A DNA stretch of 64,000 bases from positions 2,430,627-2,494,626 of the forward strand of contig CP092081.1 of the NCBI GenBank assembly GCA_022226935.1. Reading direction: 5' to 3'. Under the pieces are notes generated by a model. It did not search any database and was not told the origin of the DNA. It worked only from the letters and a program-made list of their open reading frames with translations. The DNA is from Nitrospira sp. GTDB lineage: Bacteria > Nitrospirota > Nitrospiria > Nitrospirales > Nitrospiraceae. A program made the translations under genes and the position numbers. This document shows positions 25,760 to 37,122 of the stretch, in pieces (positions within the stretch are counted from its first letter, which is position 1; the number at the start of each line of letters is the position of its first letter).

Positions 25760-26746
25760 CTAGGAATAGAGCGCGAACTTTGCGGCCGGCGACAACTGCT
25801 CGTAACGGACAGAGCGAGGAAGGGAATAGCGTACGGCATCGATCCCGGCATTGGAGGTGTAGACACCGACCAGGACGATTCTCGGTGTCGTCACCGATCG
25901 GCCACCTCGATGGAGACCGCTGGTATCACACAAAATGATACTTCCGGCCGATCCGATACAAGACACCGAATCCAGCGGCGTATCGTTGATCAATTGACTG
26001 AGCACATCTTGCTCGGGATAACGGCCGGTGGGAGGGATGGCAGGAAAGACATGGCCGAACTCGCCCCCGACCTGCGATCGTTTCACATAGGTGAACGGCC
26101 CCATGGTCTCGTCGATATCGGTCAGAAACACAAACAGCTTGAGCAGTCGTTTATCCTCATGATCGCGATGCCAGAACTCTGCGGAAATGGACGGCTCCCC
26201 TTCGCGCGCGGGAATGTTATGCCAGACATCGGTGTAGTTGAGCCGTACCTGCAGCCCGAGATAGGTACTGGCAATGCTGAGGACTTGCGGGTGGAGAAAG
26301 AACCGGACAAAGGATGACGGCAACGACGGCCGCTTTGCACGATGGCCGATGGCTCGCACGACATACCATTTGGCATCGTGCGGATTGTATCGCTGCCTGA
26401 TCTTGCGTTGGACTTCCTGCCCTGCCAATAGCATCTGTGCATCACGTGACAACTCGTGGAACAGGTTTGCATCGCGCGCAAGGGCCTCGACCGAGCTACG
26501 AAAGATGCCATCCGTCTTGAGAGCCTGGACGGCCTCGACGCCCAGGGGATGCAATGGCTGCGGGATCGAATCAAAGATCCGGCGGGATTGTCGGTTGATG
26601 ATCTGATAGCAGGGCTTGGACCAACACAGACGATAAAACAGTCTCCCGATAATCGACAAGGGCCACACATAGACCATGACGCCGCGCACCAACTGGAGAC
26701 AGGTCTTCCCCCGCCAGAACGTTCGCCACTGTCGAGGCCGTGTCAC
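25760..26746 (-). CDS. phytanoyl-CoA dioxygenase-like Fe(II)/2-oxoglutarate oxygenase
   Basis: About 328 residues from a GTG at 26746 (GAGG upstream); a TTG at 26803 would add 19. The Fe(II) facial triad is visible: FWHRDHEDKRLLK supplies His-x-Asp and DTSGLHRGGRS the distal His with the 2-oxoglutarate-binding Arg shortly after. MGPFTYVKRSQVGG matches the segment before the distal His in phytanoyl-CoA dioxygenase-type enzymes. A basic N-terminal stretch with one hydrophobic segment (PLSIIGRLFYRL) may touch the membrane. The substrate (lipid, nucleotide-sugar or small molecule) cannot be told. It stands alone. Confidence 0.75.
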   Translation of the reverse strand: MTRPRQWRTFWRGKTCLQLVRGVMVYVWPLSIIGRLFYRLCWSKPCYQIINRQSRRIFDSIPQPLHPLGVEAVQALKTDGIFRSSVEALARDANLFHELSRDAQMLLAGQEVQRKIRQRYNPHDAKWYVVRAIGHRAKRPSLPSSFVRFFLHPQVLSIASTYLGLQVRLNYTDVWHNIPAREGEPSISAEFWHRDHEDKRLLKLFVFLTDIDETMGPFTYVKRSQVGGEFGHVFPAIPPTGRYPEQDVLSQLINDTPLDSVSCIGSAGSIILCDTSGLHRGGRSVTTPRIVLVGVYTSNAGIDAVRYSLPRSVRYEQLSPAAKFALYS

Positions 26747-26886
26747 GCGGCCTCGCTCTCGGTCTGAGCGTGCATACGCGGCGGATTTCCAGACAAGCCG
26801 CAATGCTTGCGCGTCACAATCTCACTCCGAATGTGCGAGAGACCGATAGATCGGGCCGAGCAACGGCAGACGAGATCGGCGGTCGC

Positions 26887-27393
26887 TTAGTAGCTGGAAA
26901 TGGGATGGATCACGGCATCTGAAGAGCCGGGATGATGCAACTCCTCAATCCACACCTTCGCCTGCGCGACATAGAAGGTGTAGTCGCTTTCCGGATAACT
27001 GAACACCACGGCATAGAGCAGCTGTTCGGCTTCCTGCTCACGCCCGGCGCTCAGGCTTGTCCGAGCTGCTTGCAGGGTGCATGAAGCGGCAAGGGCTTTC
27101 GGATCGACGGTGGTGCGAACCGGTTGCTTGGTGACAAATCGATCCAGGCTCTTCGGAACATCGGGAGCGGGAACGACATGGGTATCGGCGGATTGTTGCA
27201 GTTGCTTCGCCGCCGAGAGGACTGTCTCGACATCCCCGCTCGATTGGCAATGGCGATACAATTCCCACATCGACATCACGGATAGCGATCGCGGGGCGGC
27301 CGCGCGGGTCGACGAGTCGAACAATTGGCAACCGGCCAACAATATCCCGACCGTCAACAATAGAAATGACTTCGTCCCAGTGGAAGAGACCAT
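26887..27393 (-). CDS. lipoprotein of unknown function
   Basis: 168 residues with lipobox LLAGC (Cys 22) and AAGGAT upstream of ATG 27393. The mature part is mostly helical. LYRHCQSSGDVETVLSAAKQ and ARTSLSAGREQEAEQLLYAV, then FSYPESDYTFYVAQAKVW, look like a degenerate TPR-type repeat. No family name can be given. Confidence 0.65.
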   Translation of the reverse strand: MVSSTGTKSFLLLTVGILLAGCQLFDSSTRAAAPRSLSVMSMWELYRHCQSSGDVETVLSAAKQLQQSADTHVVPAPDVPKSLDRFVTKQPVRTTVDPKALAASCTLQAARTSLSAGREQEAEQLLYAVVFSYPESDYTFYVAQAKVWIEELHHPGSSDAVIHPISSY

Positions 27394-27533
27394 GAACCTA
27401 TCCTTACCGGATCGGTTTCGGCGCTGTCAAGAATTTCAGGGAGGAATTTACAGAAACGAGCGAAGACTTGCGACAGCCGCGTCGCGATCATGACGACAAA
27501 TCGTCGTCGAGGCGAAACCTTGCTACATGTGTA

Positions 27534-29519
27534 TCAGGTCGAACTCGGCGTGCCTTTACGGAGCACTCCGATATCTTCGATAAGCGCTCGCAACGGCTCG
27601 GCCACCGACCAAGCTTCGGCAAAACAGCCGCGTGGATGGTGCGGCAACTGTCCATCGAAAATCTCCGATACCTGCCCCAGGCAACCGTCTTCCACGTGTT
27701 CAGACAATCCCTCCAGAAACAGTCGCGCCTCACGGCGCACGGCCTCCTTGTCGCCATAGGTCTTCACCCAGGCCGTCACGAACGGGCCAAGGAGAAACGG
27801 CCAGACAGTCCCTTGATGGTAGGCGGCGTCCCGAGCGGAGACGCCCCCCTCATACGAGGCGCAGAATCGAATATCCTCCGGAGCGAGCGTGCGTAACCCC
27901 ACCGGTGTGAGCAGCCGTTCCTTCATGAGCTGCAAGATCTGTTTTGCCTGCGCATCGGTCACCAGTTGATCATCCAGCGCCAGGGCAAAAATCTGGTTGG
28001 GGCGAAGAGACGCGTCGTCGCCCGTCGGCCCATCCACGACATCCAGCAAGTATCCCCCGGTGCGATACCAGAAGCGTTCACGAAACGAGGCCGTCGCGCG
28101 GGCGCGATCCTGCCGGCATTGCGTCGCATAGGCGGTCTCGTCGAATTGGTCTGCCAGCGAGGCCGCCACAGCCAGCGCCCGCACCCAGAGGGCCTGCACC
28201 TCCACCGGTTTACCGTGCCGCGGCGTGACGACCCAGTCGCCGATTTTGACGTCCATCCAGGTCAGTTGCACACCGTCCACCCCGCCCGTGATCAATCCAT
28301 CCTGGTCCATGCGAATACCAAAGCGCGTGCCCTGGCGGTATCCGTCCAGAATCTGTTTGATGGCGGGCCAGGCGACCGCGCGGACGCCGGCCAGATCGCG
28401 ACTGTAATGCAGATAACGATCCACCGCGTGCACGAACCACAACGACGCATCGATCGTATTGTATTCAGGCTGTTCACCGATGTCGGGAAACCGGTTTGGC
28501 AGCATCCCCTGTGAGACGTAGGAGGCGAATGCCTCGATCACCTGCCGCGCCACGTGGTAACGCCCGGTCACCAGGCAGAGCCCCGGTAACGCGACAAATG
28601 TGTCCCGCCCCCAATCGGCGAACCAGGGATACCCCGCGACCACCGTCTGCCGTGCCCCTCGCTGCACGAGATAGGCGCCTGTTGCCGCCCACAGCCGGCG
28701 CGTCAGGACATCGTCGGTCAGGATGCATTGCCGGACCTCCGCGCGGCGGAGACGTTCGGCCTCGATCGCTTGCGTCACGTCGTAGGACGACAGCGTCTCA
28801 CTGGTGAAGACCAGCTCCGCCGCAGTCCCTGGCATGAGGGTAAACACACATTCTCCCGGCGACCACCAGTCTTCGATATAATCGAGTCCCCGCTCCCGCT
28901 CAATACGATAGGAGATCTGGCGATACCAATCCGGTCCGTGACGGTACTGCCCATTATGAAACGCTCGCACGGCCGGCAATCCTTCATAGGGATGCCAGAT
29001 GATCCGGTTTTCTTTGGTCGCCGCCTCGCTCCGAACGCCGGCGTTTTCCCTCTGGGTCGCATGAAAATCCCGTCCCGACAACATCGGCCGGACCCGCAAC
29101 ACCACCGGCGATGACGCCGCATCCAGCAGGCGCCAGCGCAGGATCACCAAATCGCGGCCCTGAGGGCACAACAGCTCTCGGACCAAGCGCATGCCTTGCC
29201 CGGCGTAACGCCACGTCGGCCAGGGATCCGTAGAAAACTCTTCGCAATACTGGTAGCCCTCCGGATGCACGGCGTCGTGATAGAGATTGGTCGACAACGG
29301 GACCGTTCGCCCGCCGCTTTCCACGAATTCCTCAACGTGGTTCACGAGCACGACACGGTCGACCGGCGGGTGTCTCGCGACCAAGAGCAAGGCATGATAG
29401 CGGCGCGTATTGGCGCCCGCGACCGTGCCCGACGCATAGCCTCCGCGGCCATTCGTCTCCAGCCACTCCAGACTCAAGGCGCGCTCCAGATCTTGACAAC
29501 GCCGCGAATCGATGGTCAT
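27534..29519 (-). CDS. amylo-alpha-1,6-glucosidase (glycogen debranching enzyme, bacterial/archaeal type)
   Basis: 661 residues from ATG 29519, seven bases after GGAG. The N-terminal GDE_N beta domain (about 10-230) begins with LEWLETNGRGGYASGT. The C-terminal (alpha/alpha)6 catalytic domain has the hallmark YPWFADWGRDTFVALPGL and YNTIDASLWFVHA, with GVSARDAAYHQGTVWPFLLGP near the end. It should hydrolyse alpha-1,6 branch stubs of glycogen or maltodextrins in the cytoplasm. It lies 14 bases downstream of a GH63-type glucosidase gene, so the pair forms a carbohydrate-mobilising operon. Confidence 0.9.
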   Translation of the reverse strand: MTIDSRRCQDLERALSLEWLETNGRGGYASGTVAGANTRRYHALLLVARHPPVDRVVLVNHVEEFVESGGRTVPLSTNLYHDAVHPEGYQYCEEFSTDPWPTWRYAGQGMRLVRELLCPQGRDLVILRWRLLDAASSPVVLRVRPMLSGRDFHATQRENAGVRSEAATKENRIIWHPYEGLPAVRAFHNGQYRHGPDWYRQISYRIERERGLDYIEDWWSPGECVFTLMPGTAAELVFTSETLSSYDVTQAIEAERLRRAEVRQCILTDDVLTRRLWAATGAYLVQRGARQTVVAGYPWFADWGRDTFVALPGLCLVTGRYHVARQVIEAFASYVSQGMLPNRFPDIGEQPEYNTIDASLWFVHAVDRYLHYSRDLAGVRAVAWPAIKQILDGYRQGTRFGIRMDQDGLITGGVDGVQLTWMDVKIGDWVVTPRHGKPVEVQALWVRALAVAASLADQFDETAYATQCRQDRARATASFRERFWYRTGGYLLDVVDGPTGDDASLRPNQIFALALDDQLVTDAQAKQILQLMKERLLTPVGLRTLAPEDIRFCASYEGGVSARDAAYHQGTVWPFLLGPFVTAWVKTYGDKEAVRREARLFLEGLSEHVEDGCLGQVSEIFDGQLPHHPRGCFAEAWSVAEPLRALIEDIGVLRKGTPSST

Positions 29520-29533
29520 CACAGATCTCCGGC

Positions 29534-32209
<2,676 letters not shown>

Positions 32210-32441
32210 ATGACACAACTCCTCTCGTCGGCCGCCCTTGACCACAAAACGGCGCCAGCATGCGCCCGGCGTCGAAAAGATTCAACAGGGATTCGCGGGA
32301 ATCCGCAGCGAGCGAGTGGAGATGCCGATCAAGACCGGGAGGAGCTCATATGCCGGTTGGCTAGGGCGGTAAACACATCTGTGAGACAGAGAATGGAATG
32401 CGGGAGAACGGAGAGGATGGCTGAACGGAAAGCTGAAAAGC

Positions 32442-32627
32442 CTAGCTCCAGACGACGGTTTCCTGATTCATGAGATAGTCGATCACCTCGATGCTATCCC
32501 GTAATTGGAGTTGCGCCTGCTCAGACATGGGCAAGATTGCCCCTAGAAGCTTACCGGACTCCACCTCCGCCAGGTTGGGAATCCCGTCGGTGCTGCGTTT
32601 TTCGAGATCGAATCGAAAGCTGGCCAC
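32442..32627 (-). CDS. small conserved hypothetical protein
   Basis: 61 residues from GTG 32627, which has GGAGG six bases upstream and so decides the start. The product is soluble and acidic (DLEKRSTDGIPNLAEVESGK, SEQAQLQLRDSIEVIDYLMN) with no membrane segment. I do not recognise a family. It stands alone; the 230 bases to the glucosidase gene start hold nothing I can name. Confidence 0.55.
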   Translation of the reverse strand: MASFRFDLEKRSTDGIPNLAEVESGKLLGAILPMSEQAQLQLRDSIEVIDYLMNQETVVWS

Positions 32628-32784
32628 GTCTTACCTCCAATCCCTTGTCGGTCGTAGTGCAGCAATTCTTGAGCCACACAGGAGCGCCCTGCATCCCTTT
32701 GCTCACCATGAAGCATAGCACAAGGGCTTCGTGGCCAAGAGGATCCAGGGAACCTCTTTATTTGCTGTATTTTCCGATTGAAGA

Positions 32785-33816
32785 TCAGTGTGATGCGCTC
32801 AGAGGCGGGAGGGCCCCGAGATAGGGAAAGGTGCCGATCTTGACGAGGGAGGTGTCGGCTCGAAGCCTGAAATCATCGCGCGCGGTGTCAACGAAACCGG
32901 GGTCCACCGTCAAATCAGAATCGGGCTTCAGTTCGGGCGCCGGCTGGTTGGGGGTTCCGGAGCGGAGATAGTTGGCCCCTGAATTCTGCATGGCATTGTA
33001 GGAAAAGAGTACCCGGCTTGAAGCCCCCACGACAAAGCCATAGGTATTCAGGCTCACGATATTGCCCGAGGCCTCATTCTGCGACGTGCCCAGAAACGCG
33101 GCGCCCCCGCCGTTTTTGACAAACGTATTCCCGAGCAAAATTGCCTGCGCCTGATCATTGACGATCACGGCCTCGAAGAGGCTCCGGGTGATGACATTTC
33201 GTTCCAGCCGCACGGTGGATTTCCCCGCGACGCTGACGCCGTGATCGTTGTCGTGGATGAAGTTCCCCCGCATGACGGCCTGGGAATTGGCAAATTGAAT
33301 GCCGGTGGTTTCGCTGCCCCCGATATCGCAATCTTCGATCCGCACATCCTCCACCTGTTGCGTGAACAGCATGCCTTTCACGCGCGCATGATGAAAATGG
33401 ATGCCGCGGCCGTTGAACATGCCCATCGCATGCCCGCCATGTTCATTGACCGTGATGCCGGAGATTTCGATATTGGTCGCCCCGTAGGGCCATTTGCCGA
33501 TATGAAACACGCCGACTCGTTCGCGACCCAGAATCGTCACCTGATCCATGCCCGCCCCGATCAAGCGGACATTCTCTTTGCTGTGAATGGTCACATCTTC
33601 GGGATAGGCGCCGGGGCGGATCAAAATGGTGTCGCCTTTTTTCGCGGCATCCACCGCTTCCTGAATGGAACGATACTGGCCCGAGCCATCCAACGCCACG
33701 ATCAACGGCTGGCGTTCCGCTGGAACCTCTTCCGTTCGTGCGGGAACTGGACTCACCGCTCCGATCGATACACAGAGGAAGACGAACCGCAAGAGCCCAT
33801 GCTTCATCATTTTCAT
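32785..33816 (-). CDS. exported right-handed parallel beta-helix protein (pectinesterase/NosD-like)
   Basis: 343 residues from ATG 33816, with a Sec signal peptide (to about SPVPARTEE). IVALDGSGQYRSIQEAVDAA and KKGDTILIRPGAYPEDVTIH resemble the first coil of pectinesterase-type beta helices. Repeated coils such as GNFIHDNDHGVSVAG, LERNVITRSLFEAVIVNDQA and LLGNTFVKNGGGAAFLG follow. The catalytic Asp/Gln set of pectin methylesterases is not apparent, so carbohydrate binding or modification is only a guess. It is divergent from coaE with about 80 bases between. Confidence 0.78.
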   Translation of the reverse strand: MKMMKHGLLRFVFLCVSIGAVSPVPARTEEVPAERQPLIVALDGSGQYRSIQEAVDAAKKGDTILIRPGAYPEDVTIHSKENVRLIGAGMDQVTILGRERVGVFHIGKWPYGATNIEISGITVNEHGGHAMGMFNGRGIHFHHARVKGMLFTQQVEDVRIEDCDIGGSETTGIQFANSQAVMRGNFIHDNDHGVSVAGKSTVRLERNVITRSLFEAVIVNDQAQAILLGNTFVKNGGGAAFLGTSQNEASGNIVSLNTYGFVVGASSRVLFSYNAMQNSGANYLRSGTPNQPAPELKPDSDLTVDPGFVDTARDDFRLRADTSLVKIGTFPYLGALPPLSASH

Positions 33817-33861
33817 ACGATGGTCATACCGCCGGCCACCGCGAGAAGTCAACCGCGCTCG

Positions 33862-33890
33862 TTGCGGGGACCGGACCCCCGTGGTATCTT
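33862..33890 (+). promoter_or_regulatory. promoter of coaE, leaderless type
   Basis: TTGCGG (33862-33867) and TATCTT (33885-33890) are 17 bases apart, and ATG lies eight bases after the -10 box. A TG precedes the -10. No ribosome site is present, so a leaderless message is likely. Confidence 0.45.
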
Positions 33891-33898
33891 CCCGCCCT

Positions 33899-34525
33899 AT
33901 GATTCTCGTAGGCCTCACCGGCGGCGTCGCCACCGGCAAAAGTACGGTCGCCAAGATGTTTGAGCGCTGCGGGGCCTTCGTCATCGATGCCGATGCGCTG
34001 GCCCATCAGGTCATGGAACCGGGCAAGCCGGCCTGGCGCGCCATCGTCGACACGTTCGGCAAGGCCGTCCTACACCCCGACCGCACCCTCAATCGCCAAA
34101 CTTTGGGCGCCATTGTGTTTCGCCACCCCGCCAAGCTGCGCCGCCTGGAACAGATCATTCATCCCCGCGTCGCGCGTGAACAGGCCAGACTCACCAGGCA
34201 GGCCGGCCGCAAAGATCCGAACGCCGTCGTCATCTATGACGTGCCGCTCCTCTACGAGGCCGGCATCGACAAGCGCGTGGATACAATTATCGTCGTGACC
34301 GCCGACCGCGACACCCAAATCGCTCGACTGAAACAGCGGAACGGCTTCACCCGCGCCGAAGCCATCCGGCGCATCCGCAGCCAAATGCCGATCAAACAGA
34401 AGGCCGCAGCCGCAGATTACCTGCTCGACGGCACGGCGCCTCGATCCCGATTGTTCGCGCAGGTCAGACGACTGTATCGCGAACTGTACGCGCGGGATGC
34501 CTCTCGTGGGAAAAACGGCGGGTGA
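33899..34525 (+). CDS. coaE: dephospho-CoA kinase
   Basis: 208 residues from ATG 33899. GLTGGVATGKST is the P-loop near the N-terminus. VIDADALAHQVMEPG is the CoA-domain signature of this enzyme, and YDVPLLYEAG and VVTADRDTQIARLKQRNG follow in the expected order. It phosphorylates the ribose 3'-hydroxyl of dephospho-CoA with ATP, the last step of CoA synthesis. Usual length for the family. It ends the GC-rich core region, since an AT-richer island begins straight after. Confidence 0.95.
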   Translation: MILVGLTGGVATGKSTVAKMFERCGAFVIDADALAHQVMEPGKPAWRAIVDTFGKAVLHPDRTLNRQTLGAIVFRHPAKLRRLEQIIHPRVAREQARLTRQAGRKDPNAVVIYDVPLLYEAGIDKRVDTIIVVTADRDTQIARLKQRNGFTRAEAIRRIRSQMPIKQKAAAADYLLDGTAPRSRLFAQVRRLYRELYARDASRGKNGG

Positions 34526-34610
34526 CCAAAAAGCTGTCTTCGTACACAGCCCTATGGCAAAAATTTGAGCTCTACCTCTGCTAGCACTGGAAGACCAAAG
34601 TCGGCTTTCT

Positions 34611-35132
34611 TCAAAGATATGAGGTTTGAATTCTGGCCTGAATTTCTTTGACATGTGCACCAGGATCACCGGCAGAGTCTGGATATAGCTCAATCCCCAC
34701 ACTTGCCACATATCCGAACGATTGCTCCAGGACGAATCCACCCACCAGGGTAAACCTCATTGCTTTTTCCCATTCTGGAGCGGATTCCCGATATATGGGG
34801 CGAGGTGGTCTCTGCCCCATCTTAAATTTGGCGGCGAGCAACACCTTCTCAGCTTCTTCAAAAGATGTTCCGATGGGAATATAGATGGCCACAATGGGGC
34901 TCACATCTACTCCTGGACCATTGCCCATACCTAATTGATTGGCTTCTTTCAGAGTTCGAAATTTTTGTTCCAGTGCTGCACGAAGCTGCCTGCCTCGTTG
35001 CTCCAAAGTCTCCGCACTCACACTGGCATCAAGCGCCAGGCTTGGCAACACAATCAAAACGAGCATAACGATAAGCCAAGGGGACAATACGAGTCGGAGT
35101 GCTATATGTGAGATGTTCCACGGAACGCTCAT
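34611..35132 (-). CDS. secreted/membrane-anchored hypothetical protein A of the AT-rich island
   Basis: 173 residues. There is an N-terminal hydrophobic segment (about 12-34, LVLSPWLIVMLVLIVLPSLA), then a helix (TLEQRGRQLRAALEQKFRTL) and an alpha/beta stretch FEEAEKVLLAAKFKMGQRPPRP. A C-terminal beta region (LVGGFVLEQSFGYVASVGIE) ends it. The block EQRG.QLR...AE..L..A.F...RP is shared with the next protein, so they appear paralogous. No family recognised. The base composition is clearly lower in GC than the flanking genes. No start ambiguity beyond the usual. Confidence 0.6.
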   Translation of the reverse strand: MSVPWNISHIALRLVLSPWLIVMLVLIVLPSLALDASVSAETLEQRGRQLRAALEQKFRTLKEANQLGMGNGPGVDVSPIVAIYIPIGTSFEEAEKVLLAAKFKMGQRPPRPIYRESAPEWEKAMRFTLVGGFVLEQSFGYVASVGIELYPDSAGDPGAHVKEIQARIQTSYL

Positions 35133-35240
35133 CTGACTTGCCTTTCGACAACGTGCAATCCTCGCTCGTCATCCTAGATTTTTGTGAACCTAGTCCATGC
35201 TCAGATTCTCTAACATTGGCCATAGCCGCCTTACCTCTCG

Positions 35241-35744
35241 TCAAGGCGAAGCGGAAAAAATGCCTGCCGAAATTTGATAAATCGAGCTGTAGTCGTTTGG
35301 AGTCTTAGGCCCAAGAGAGACAATTACCTGAATGTGGTGCCCTCCCTCATGGTCAAGCGAGTTTATGAAAGCGACCACATGATATTTATCTGGGCGATTG
35401 CCGGTGGCATCGAGACCAGGACGAGGATGAACTGTAAAGCCTGCCGAACGTAGAATTGTTTCAGCATCATCAAAAGAATCACCAATTCTTACGTACTCTC
35501 GAACGATTTCACCAATATCATTTCCCTTAGGACCGCTCACCAACTTCTTCTCCCGTTTTAATTGGTGGTATATCCTCTCGATCTCTATCCGTAGCTGCCC
35601 TCCTCTTTGATCCAAGCTGATAGCATTCATTGGAGAACTCTCTCCTCCGAACAACACGCTTCCCCAAAACATCAATATGAGTAGGGTGGCAAAGTTTGCG
35701 TAAAGTAGCCTGCCTCCCAATGAAAAGCTTCGATTATTATTCAT
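35241..35744 (-). CDS. secreted hypothetical protein B, paralogue of A
   Basis: 167 residues from ATG 35744 (GGAAG upstream; TTG 35759 is an alternative). It begins with a signal peptide or anchor (about 10-32), then DQRGGQLRIEIERIYHQLKR and FDDAETILRSAGFTVHPRPG, parallel to protein A in order and spacing. The C-terminal strand region reads KYHVVAFINSLD and HHIQVIVSLG. It lies 39 bases after the preceding gene of the island and is probably co-transcribed with it. Function unknown. Confidence 0.6.
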   Translation of the reverse strand: MNNNRSFSLGGRLLYANFATLLILMFWGSVLFGGESSPMNAISLDQRGGQLRIEIERIYHQLKREKKLVSGPKGNDIGEIVREYVRIGDSFDDAETILRSAGFTVHPRPGLDATGNRPDKYHVVAFINSLDHEGGHHIQVIVSLGPKTPNDYSSIYQISAGIFSASP

Positions 35745-35783
35745 ACGGCTTGCTTCCAACCATCCTGGCCTCCCATGTTTGGG

Positions 35784-36299
35784 TTAGGGAACGATACTGG
35801 TCTTTCTCTCTGCATGAATAGAGTTTCGATCAGTATAGTCGGCCAAGACAATGGAGTACGACACAATGTGCACCTTCTGAGCATCCGTATTCTCTTTCGG
35901 TGCCCCATGGACTTGACATGCCATTTCGCCAACGTATCGACACGTGAGACTCGGCGGTTGCTCGCAGGCAAATCCGATCGATTCGGCTGCTTCACGCGGC
36001 CCATGAGTGGCATTAGCCTTCTTGAGAGCAAGCTGTATTTGCTCGTTCATTAGGTGCTCAGAAGGCGCGCAGCACATATCCTTTAGGGTTCGCGCAATTT
36101 CTGAATTCCCTAACCCTGTCGTATCCTCGGTCGCACTTGGCCAAGGCCCAACACATGCACTCGTTATCCAAAGACAGAGCACCCCCCATGAGACCACGAG
36201 GCGGTGTAATCGCTGACGCCTACCCGTCCGCCTTGCACATACATCCCCATCTTCAATACCGTCGGTTTGGCATGCTGGTGCAAGGGAACAGATGGGCAT
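35784..36299 (-). CDS. Cys-rich exported hypothetical protein C of the island
   Basis: 171 residues from ATG 36299 (GGAG nine bases upstream). After an unusual 35-residue hydrophilic head comes a hydrophobic signal with a lipobox-like ITSAC. The mature part has LMNEQIQLALKKANATHGPR and EAAESIGFACEQPPSLTCRY with several Cys. The helix-then-Phe-Pro-Pro arrangement loosely parallels proteins A and B. If the true start is internal, it would be a normal lipoprotein. It starts 14 bases after the original stop of the broken DUF5625 gene, so both were one operon. Confidence 0.55.
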   Translation of the reverse strand: MPICSLAPACQTDGIEDGDVCARRTGRRQRLHRLVVSWGVLCLWITSACVGPWPSATEDTTGLGNSEIARTLKDMCCAPSEHLMNEQIQLALKKANATHGPREAAESIGFACEQPPSLTCRYVGEMACQVHGAPKENTDAQKVHIVSYSIVLADYTDRNSIHAERKTSIVP

Positions 36300-36313
36300 A
36301 TCCCTAATCTCCT

Positions 36314-36896
36314 CTATTTGTCTAGGCGCCGCTCATTTGGATGCCACTCGATTTTCAAATGCTACGGTGTTCCGACAAACTCTGTACTGTCTCTTATCGC
36401 ATTCATATGAACTCGATAGAGACCAGGCTTCAGAGCAATACCTACGAGCATCCGGCGGTAGTGCCCATTGAACTTTATTTCGGTGAAGCCGTGAGCATAA
36501 TGCCCTTGTGACTCAACGGTATCCTCGTAGATAACCTCCGAACCTCGGGACGAGTCTCCGTCTATTCGAACAATTTTCAAGCAGATTGGAGCAACAATGC
36601 CTGGCTTTTCATATTTTCCATCGACATAAGTATCCACCCCCAACCAATTTTTCGACACGATATTCGTCATCGCGACCCGCATAATCGAATTGAAGGGCGA
36701 AATAGTAATTGCGGTATTCACGAATCTGAATTTCTACATCCAGCGTGTTGTCTCCACGAGAGACATCAAGGGGAAAACTGCGAACAGGGGGGATTGTGAG
36801 TGAATCAGCACAAGCGCTCTGTGGCACACACGCAAGGAGAAGGAAAAGGCTTGCACTAATTCTGCTGAACCACACAAAAACACTCCGAGTATTCAT
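36314..36896 (-). pseudogene. DUF5625-like exported protein gene, broken by a frameshift and a nonsense codon
   Basis: From ATG 36896 a signal peptide (ending near SACADS) leads into SLTIPPVRSFPLDVSRGDNT and YFALQFDYAGRDDEYRVEKLVG. This frame then falls out at a run of five C on the plus strand (36637-36641). The other frame continues naturally with VDTYVDGKYEKPGIVAPICL, LKIVRIDGD and RRMLVGIALKPGLYRV. Removing one base of the run restores the protein. A TAG at 36362-36364 interrupts again (VGTP*HLKIEWHPNERRLDK), and the original stop would be 36314-36316. Order and motifs resemble DUF5625 proteins. Two lesions argue for a true pseudogene rather than a single sequencing error. Confidence 0.7.
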
Positions 36897-37110
36897 TGAC
36901 AGATTCCTTCCCCATGCTGTTCGACCATGACGACCTTGCCGCCGCGGATAGAGGCCTGGAGCTGAGTCAGGCCGCGCACTGCCTCTCCCCATGCTATCTC
37001 GCTGACCACAGAGTACCTACAAGATTCCGAAAGATTCCGGCAGGAAGGCATTGCGGACTCGTATGGTGGACGACACCTCTCCCCGCTTTTCCCTCGCGGC
37101 GCCGGTGTGT

Positions 37111-37116
37111 TAGCAT
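37111..37116 (+). promoter_or_regulatory. -10 box (TAGCAT) six bases before trxB
   Basis: TAGCAT, CCGCAT, then ATG 37123. There is no ribosome site and only a poor -35 (TTTTCC region). The spacing predicts a leaderless mRNA. Confidence 0.4.
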
Positions 37117-37122
37117 CCGCAT

